Assembly (NCBI GenBank): GCA_009705165.1
Contig: WLCU01000034.1
Span: 1 to 9,069 of the forward strand
Length of the DNA: 9,069 nt
Origin: Actinomycetota bacterium
GTDB taxonomy: Bacteria; Actinomycetota; Actinomycetes; Nanopelagicales; Nanopelagicaceae
Direction: 5' to 3'
Of this stretch, positions 6,258 to 9,069 are shown piece after piece (position 1 is the stretch's first letter; every line of letters begins with the position of its first letter). Made by a program: the position numbers and the translations under genes. Below the pieces are notes generated by a model. It was not told the origin of the DNA and searched no databases. It worked only from the letters and a program-made list of their open reading frames with translations.

Positions 6258-7520
6258 ATGTCTGAAGTAACGCCTCGTTTTGCTACCGGCGCACCTCAAA
6301 ATCTTGAGGAGCGCTTTGCTGGACGAGCCGCGCACATGAAGCCAAGTGAGATTCGTTCTCTCTTTGCTGTTGCTTCTCGGCCAGAAATTGTTTCTTTAGC
6401 TGGCGGAATGCCAAATCTTTCTGCGCTGCCAATGGGAATGATGGCTGATGTAGTTCAGAAGTTGATTTTAACTAACGGCGCCGAAGCGTTGCAGTATGGC
6501 AGCGGACAAGGGCACCCAAAACTACGCGAACAAATCTGTGAAGTTATGGCTTTAGAAGGAATCCGTGCCAACCCAGATGATGTTCTGGTAACAACTGGTT
6601 CACAGCAAGCCCTTGATTTAATTTCACGAATTTTTATTGATCCAGGTGATGTTGTTTTAGCTGAGGCGCCTTCATATGTTGGAGCGCTTGGCACTTTCCA
6701 TCAATATGAGGCTTCAGTCGTCCATGTTGAAACTGATGAATTAGGTCTAGTTCCAGAAGGTTTGCGCGCGGCGATTAAAAATGTCCGTGCTGCTGGTCGA
6801 CATATAAAGTTTTTGTACACAATTCCAAATTATCAAAATCCATCCGGTGTTCTACTTCCGGCCGATCGCCGTACTGAGATTCTAAATATTTGCCGTACTG
6901 AAGGAATTTTTGTAGTTGAAGACAATCCTTACGGCCTTTTAGGTTTTGATAAGCCATCTCCTAATGCAATGCGTGCTGAAGACTCTGAAAATGTGATTTA
7001 TCTTGGCTCGTTCTCTAAAACAATTGCTCCAGGGATGCGAGTGGGTTGGGCACTTGTCCCGCCATCTTTAAAAGAAAAATTAATTATTGCCAGTGAGTCT
7101 TCAATTCTTTGCCCATCTAATTTTTCACAGTTGACTATCTCTAGTTATTTAGCCGATCAACCATGGAGAGATCAGATTGCATCGTTTTGCGATCTTTACA
7201 AGGTTCGTCGTGATGCAATGTTGGAATCATTAGATGAATTTTTCCCTGCAACTGCTAAGTGGACAAAACCAGGTGGCGGATTTTATGTCTGGGTTACTTT
7301 GCCTCCTGAAATCGACACTAAGGCGTTAATGCCTAAAGCGATTGTTGCCAAGGTTGCATATGTTCCTGGGACTGCTTTTTATGCTGATGGTTTTGGTTCT
7401 TGGTCTATGCGTTTGTCATATTGTTACCCAACGCCAGAGCGAATTCGCGAAGGTGTTAAAGCTTTGGGTGGGGTAATTAAAACTGAGATGTCACGCCGTG
7501 GTGGAAACCAACTGAACTAA
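6258..7520 (+). CDS. PLP-dependent aminotransferase, class I/II (2-aminoadipate/aromatic aminotransferase-like)
   Basis: This is a 420-residue fold-type I aminotransferase using pyridoxal phosphate. Visible features are SLAGGMPN (46-53); the phosphate-binding TTGSQQALDL (112-121); IPNYQNPSGV (189-198) with N194 against the cofactor ring; VEDNPYG (220-226) with D222 and Y225; the Schiff-base lysine K254 in GSFSKTIAPGMRVGW (250-264), with R261; and the substrate-carboxylate arginine R385 in MRLSY. It resembles the LysN/kynurenine-aminotransferase group and the catalytic half of MocR regulators, but there is no N-terminal GntR domain, so it is an enzyme and not a regulator. The substrate cannot be decided from sequence. 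GGGAG (6244-6248) provides a ribosome binding site 9 bases before the ATG. The gene follows the cwlM-like gene after 41 bases and ends 4 bases inside the convergent parB. Confidence 0.9.
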   Translation: MSEVTPRFATGAPQNLEERFAGRAAHMKPSEIRSLFAVASRPEIVSLAGGMPNLSALPMGMMADVVQKLILTNGAEALQYGSGQGHPKLREQICEVMALEGIRANPDDVLVTTGSQQALDLISRIFIDPGDVVLAEAPSYVGALGTFHQYEASVVHVETDELGLVPEGLRAAIKNVRAAGRHIKFLYTIPNYQNPSGVLLPADRRTEILNICRTEGIFVVEDNPYGLLGFDKPSPNAMRAEDSENVIYLGSFSKTIAPGMRVGWALVPPSLKEKLIIASESSILCPSNFSQLTISSYLADQPWRDQIASFCDLYKVRRDAMLESLDEFFPATAKWTKPGGGFYVWVTLPPEIDTKALMPKAIVAKVAYVPGTAFYADGFGSWSMRLSYCYPTPERIREGVKALGGVIKTEMSRRGGNQLN

Positions 7521-8380
7521 CTTTGAATTGCTTTAGCAATTCTTTTTAAATCAGCAGTTCCGGCAAACTCAATAACAATTGTTCCTTTATTTATACTGCC
7601 TTGAATAGAAACTCGTGTATCTAGTGCATCGCCGATTTCATCAGCAATTTCTTGAAGTTCGGGGCTGGCAGATTTAACGTTCTTTAACTTTTTTGCACCT
7701 TTTCGTTTTGGCGCACCAATTGAAATAATTTCTTCTACCGCGCGAACACTTAGACCTTGCGCAATTATTCGTGCCGCTAGTTTTTCAATCTCTTGCGCAT
7801 CAGACAAACCTAGCAATGCACGTGCATGACCGGCGCTTAATGACCCATTGATCAGTTTTTGTTGCACACTAGTTGGTAAAGCCATTAAGCGGATTGTGTT
7901 AGAAATGAGCGGGCGAGAACGTCCTAGTTTGGCGGCAAGCTCTTCATGTGTGCAGTTAAAGTCATTTAAAAGTTGGGTGTAAGCGGCAGCTTCTTCTAAT
8001 GAATTTAATTGGCTGCGATGAATATTTTCAATAAGTGCTTCACGCAGTAATTCATTGTCTGGAGTTTGGCGAATAATTACTGGGATTTTTGTTAGGCCAG
8101 CGGCTTTAGCTGCGCGATAACGACGTTCACCCATAATTAATTCATATGTGCCGTTTGGTTTTGATCGCACTACAGGAGGTTGCAAAATTCCAATCTCTTT
8201 AATTGATGCAGTTAACTCTGCGAGTGCCTCGGGATCAAAATAACTACGGGGTTGGCGAGGGTTTGCAACAATAGAGTTGATATCAACTTCGTTTTGTGTT
8301 GCTACTTCAGTTCCATCAACAGTTAATGAAGTTGGAATCAATGCATCTAGGTTTGTACCTAGTCCGCCACGACGTGCCAC
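7517..8380 (-). CDS. parB: Chromosome-partitioning protein ParB
   Basis: ParB is the CTP-dependent clamp that loads at parS and links the origin region to ParA. The 287 residues cover the whole family layout. The N-terminal ARRGGLG (2-8) followed by LDALIP is the basic ParA-stimulating tail. The CTP-binding domain shows NPRQPRSYFD (40-49), GERRYRAA (84-91) and ENIHRS (118-123). A helix-turn-helix that reads parS spans about 144-169 (EELAAKLGRSRPLISNTIRL), followed by LSAGHARALL (181-190). A basic linker (PKRKGAKKLK, 224-233) leads to the C-terminal dimerisation domain (about 236-287). The start is GTG 8380, sharing its G with the parA stop (TAGTG), and GGTGAG lies 8 bases before it inside parA. 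The last codons overlap the convergent aminotransferase stop by 4 bases. Position beside parA is standard for actinobacterial origin regions. Confidence 0.96.
   Translation of the reverse strand: MARRGGLGTNLDALIPTSLTVDGTEVATQNEVDINSIVANPRQPRSYFDPEALAELTASIKEIGILQPPVVRSKPNGTYELIMGERRYRAAKAAGLTKIPVIIRQTPDNELLREALIENIHRSQLNSLEEAAAYTQLLNDFNCTHEELAAKLGRSRPLISNTIRLMALPTSVQQKLINGSLSAGHARALLGLSDAQEIEKLAARIIAQGLSVRAVEEIISIGAPKRKGAKKLKNVKSASPELQEIADEIGDALDTRVSIQGSINKGTIVIEFAGTADLKRIAKAIQS
7525..7547 (+). terminator. Intrinsic terminator of the plus-strand unit, inside the 3' end of parB
   Basis: A perfect 7-bp inverted repeat, GAATTGC (7525-7531) and GCAATTC (7536-7542), with loop TTTA is followed at once by TTTTT (7543-7547). 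It begins 4 bases after the aminotransferase stop. The stem has only three G-C pairs, so it may be weak. The T-run exists only in the plus direction; read from the minus strand the hairpin is followed by AAAG, so it should not stop parB transcripts. The same bases encode the ParB C-terminus (K-R-I-A-K-A-I). Confidence 0.65.
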
Positions 8381-9069
8381 TATGCAATCTCACCTTCGCG
8401 TTTGTAATTAATTGAAACAACATTTGAATCAAATGGTTTTCCGCGCTCTGCTAATTCGCGCGCAACAGACATATAAGCAATTGCACCTGGTGATGCTGCG
8501 TCATATGTCATTACGGTTTGATTAAAGCCTGGTGCTTCAGATACACGAACTGCGCGAGGCACGGGAATATCAATTAATTCATTTGGGTAGTGTTTACGAA
8601 TTTCTTCTGCAACATCATTTGCAAGACGTGTTCGACTATCAAACATAGTTAATACAAATGTTGAAAGTCTTAATGAAGGATTTAGGCGCTTCTTAACTAG
8701 ATCAAAAGTTTTTAATAGTTGAGACAAACCTTCAAGTGCGTAGTACTCGCATTGAATAGGAACCAACATTTCTTTGGCAGCAGTTAATGCGTTAATTGTT
8801 AATAAACCTAAACTTGGTGGGCAATCGATAAAAATATAATCAAGTGGTTCACCTGCATTACTTCGCTCAGTTGCTAATTCATCAATTGCATCTTTTAATC
8901 GCATCTCGCGAGCAACCATTGGTACTAATTCAATTTCAGCTTGTGCAAGTGATGTATTTGAAGAAATACATTCCAATGAAGGAAAACCTTTGACTTTTTG
9001 GCTGGCTTTAGCCATAGAGACATCACCCATCAGCACTTCGTAAATTCCAGGGTTTTCTAGGTGTTCAAC
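8380..9069 (-). CDS. parA: Chromosome-partitioning ATPase ParA (N-terminus beyond right edge)
   Basis: ParA (Soj) is the ATPase that pulls ParB-parS complexes along the nucleoid. The frame is open for 229 residues to the right edge; upstream of the internal GTG at 9036, eleven more in-frame codons read VEHLENPGIYE, typical of ParA sequence before the LMGD segment, so the gene starts outside the window and the Walker A P-loop is not visible. Visible hallmarks are the Walker B region DYIFIDCPPSLGLLTINAL with its aspartate encoded at 8826-8824, the PIQCEYYALEGLSQLL block, the MFDSRTRLANDVAEEIRKH helix, and the PRAVRVSEAPGFNQTV loop near the C-terminus. The stop TAG (8382-8380) overlaps the GTG of parB by one base, so ParB translation is probably coupled. 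Chromosomal rather than plasmid origin is supported by the trx/murJ/pcnA neighbourhood. Confidence 0.95.
   Translation of the reverse strand, partial: VEHLENPGIYEVLMGDVSMAKASQKVKGFPSLECISSNTSLAQAEIELVPMVAREMRLKDAIDELATERSNAGEPLDYIFIDCPPSLGLLTINALTAAKEMLVPIQCEYYALEGLSQLLKTFDLVKKRLNPSLRLSTFVLTMFDSRTRLANDVAEEIRKHYPNELIDIPVPRAVRVSEAPGFNQTVMTYDAASPGAIAYMSVARELAERGKPFDSNVVSINYKREGEIA

Larger units (their letters stand above)
578..7547 (+). other. Predicted single transcription unit: nudix-DUF6049-murJ-trxB-trxA-cwlM-aminotransferase
   Basis: Seven same-strand genes are joined by overlaps (4 and 14 bases) or gaps of 31, 36, 7 and 41 bases. I see no hairpin with a T-run in any of these gaps; the first such structure is at 7525-7547. 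Internal promoters, for example before trxB or trxA, cannot be excluded, because they could lie within coding sequence. The extent is inferred from spacing. Confidence 0.5.

Noticed and set aside
7816..7827. Perfect 12-bp palindrome ATGCACGTGCAT inside parB
   Set aside because: It matches parS at only about 9 of 16 positions and is explained by codons for the conserved GHARAL motif of ParB.
9034..9036. GTG at 9036 as the start of parA
   Set aside because: The frame stays open to the right edge with ParA-like sequence, and the family's Walker A N-terminus is required, so this is an internal valine codon.

Overview
The window reads as actinobacterial chromosome close to the replication origin. 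Gene content and order match the block known from Mycobacterium and Streptomyces: tRNA CCA-adding enzyme (divergent), MutT4-like Nudix protein, DUF6049 membrane-anchored protein, MurJ, TrxB, TrxA, CwlM-like amidase homologue, then parB and parA on the opposite strand. The sequence is A+T-leaning for an actinobacterium, genes are tightly packed, and several proteins are shorter than the mycobacterial versions. Together this suggests a streamlined aquatic lineage such as the freshwater acI group (Nanopelagicales). The taxonomic placement is inference; the gene order is what the sequence shows.

Layout: (1) 1-545, minus strand, the N-terminal 181 codons of a CCA tRNA nucleotidyltransferase running off the left edge. 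(2) A gap of only 32 bases that must serve two divergent starts. (3) 578-7520, plus strand, seven genes with overlaps or gaps of 41 bases or less: Nudix hydrolase, DUF6049 protein, murJ, trxB, trxA, cwlM-like, PLP aminotransferase. This looks like one transcription unit and ends at a hairpin plus T-run at 7525-7547. (4) 9069-7517, minus strand, parA (5' end beyond the right edge) and parB, joined by a one-base stop/start overlap. The plus and minus units converge and overlap by 4 bases, so the plus-strand terminator lies inside the last codons of parB.

Functionally, MurJ (lipid II flippase) and the CwlM-like protein (a cytoplasmic, probably non-catalytic amidase homologue; in mycobacteria CwlM regulates MurA and contacts MurJ) form a cell-wall control module. 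The DUF6049 protein is translationally tied to MurJ. TrxB/TrxA is the cytosolic thioredoxin reducing system. ParA/ParB segregate the origin region. I found no mobile element, CRISPR array, tRNA or rRNA, and no stretch over 300 bases without a gene. The window is largely a conserved housekeeping locus. The points worth a second look are the embedded terminator, the eroded amidase active site, and the reductions relative to Mycobacterium (no MurJ pseudokinase domain, no sigM/rsmA, short DUF6049 protein).
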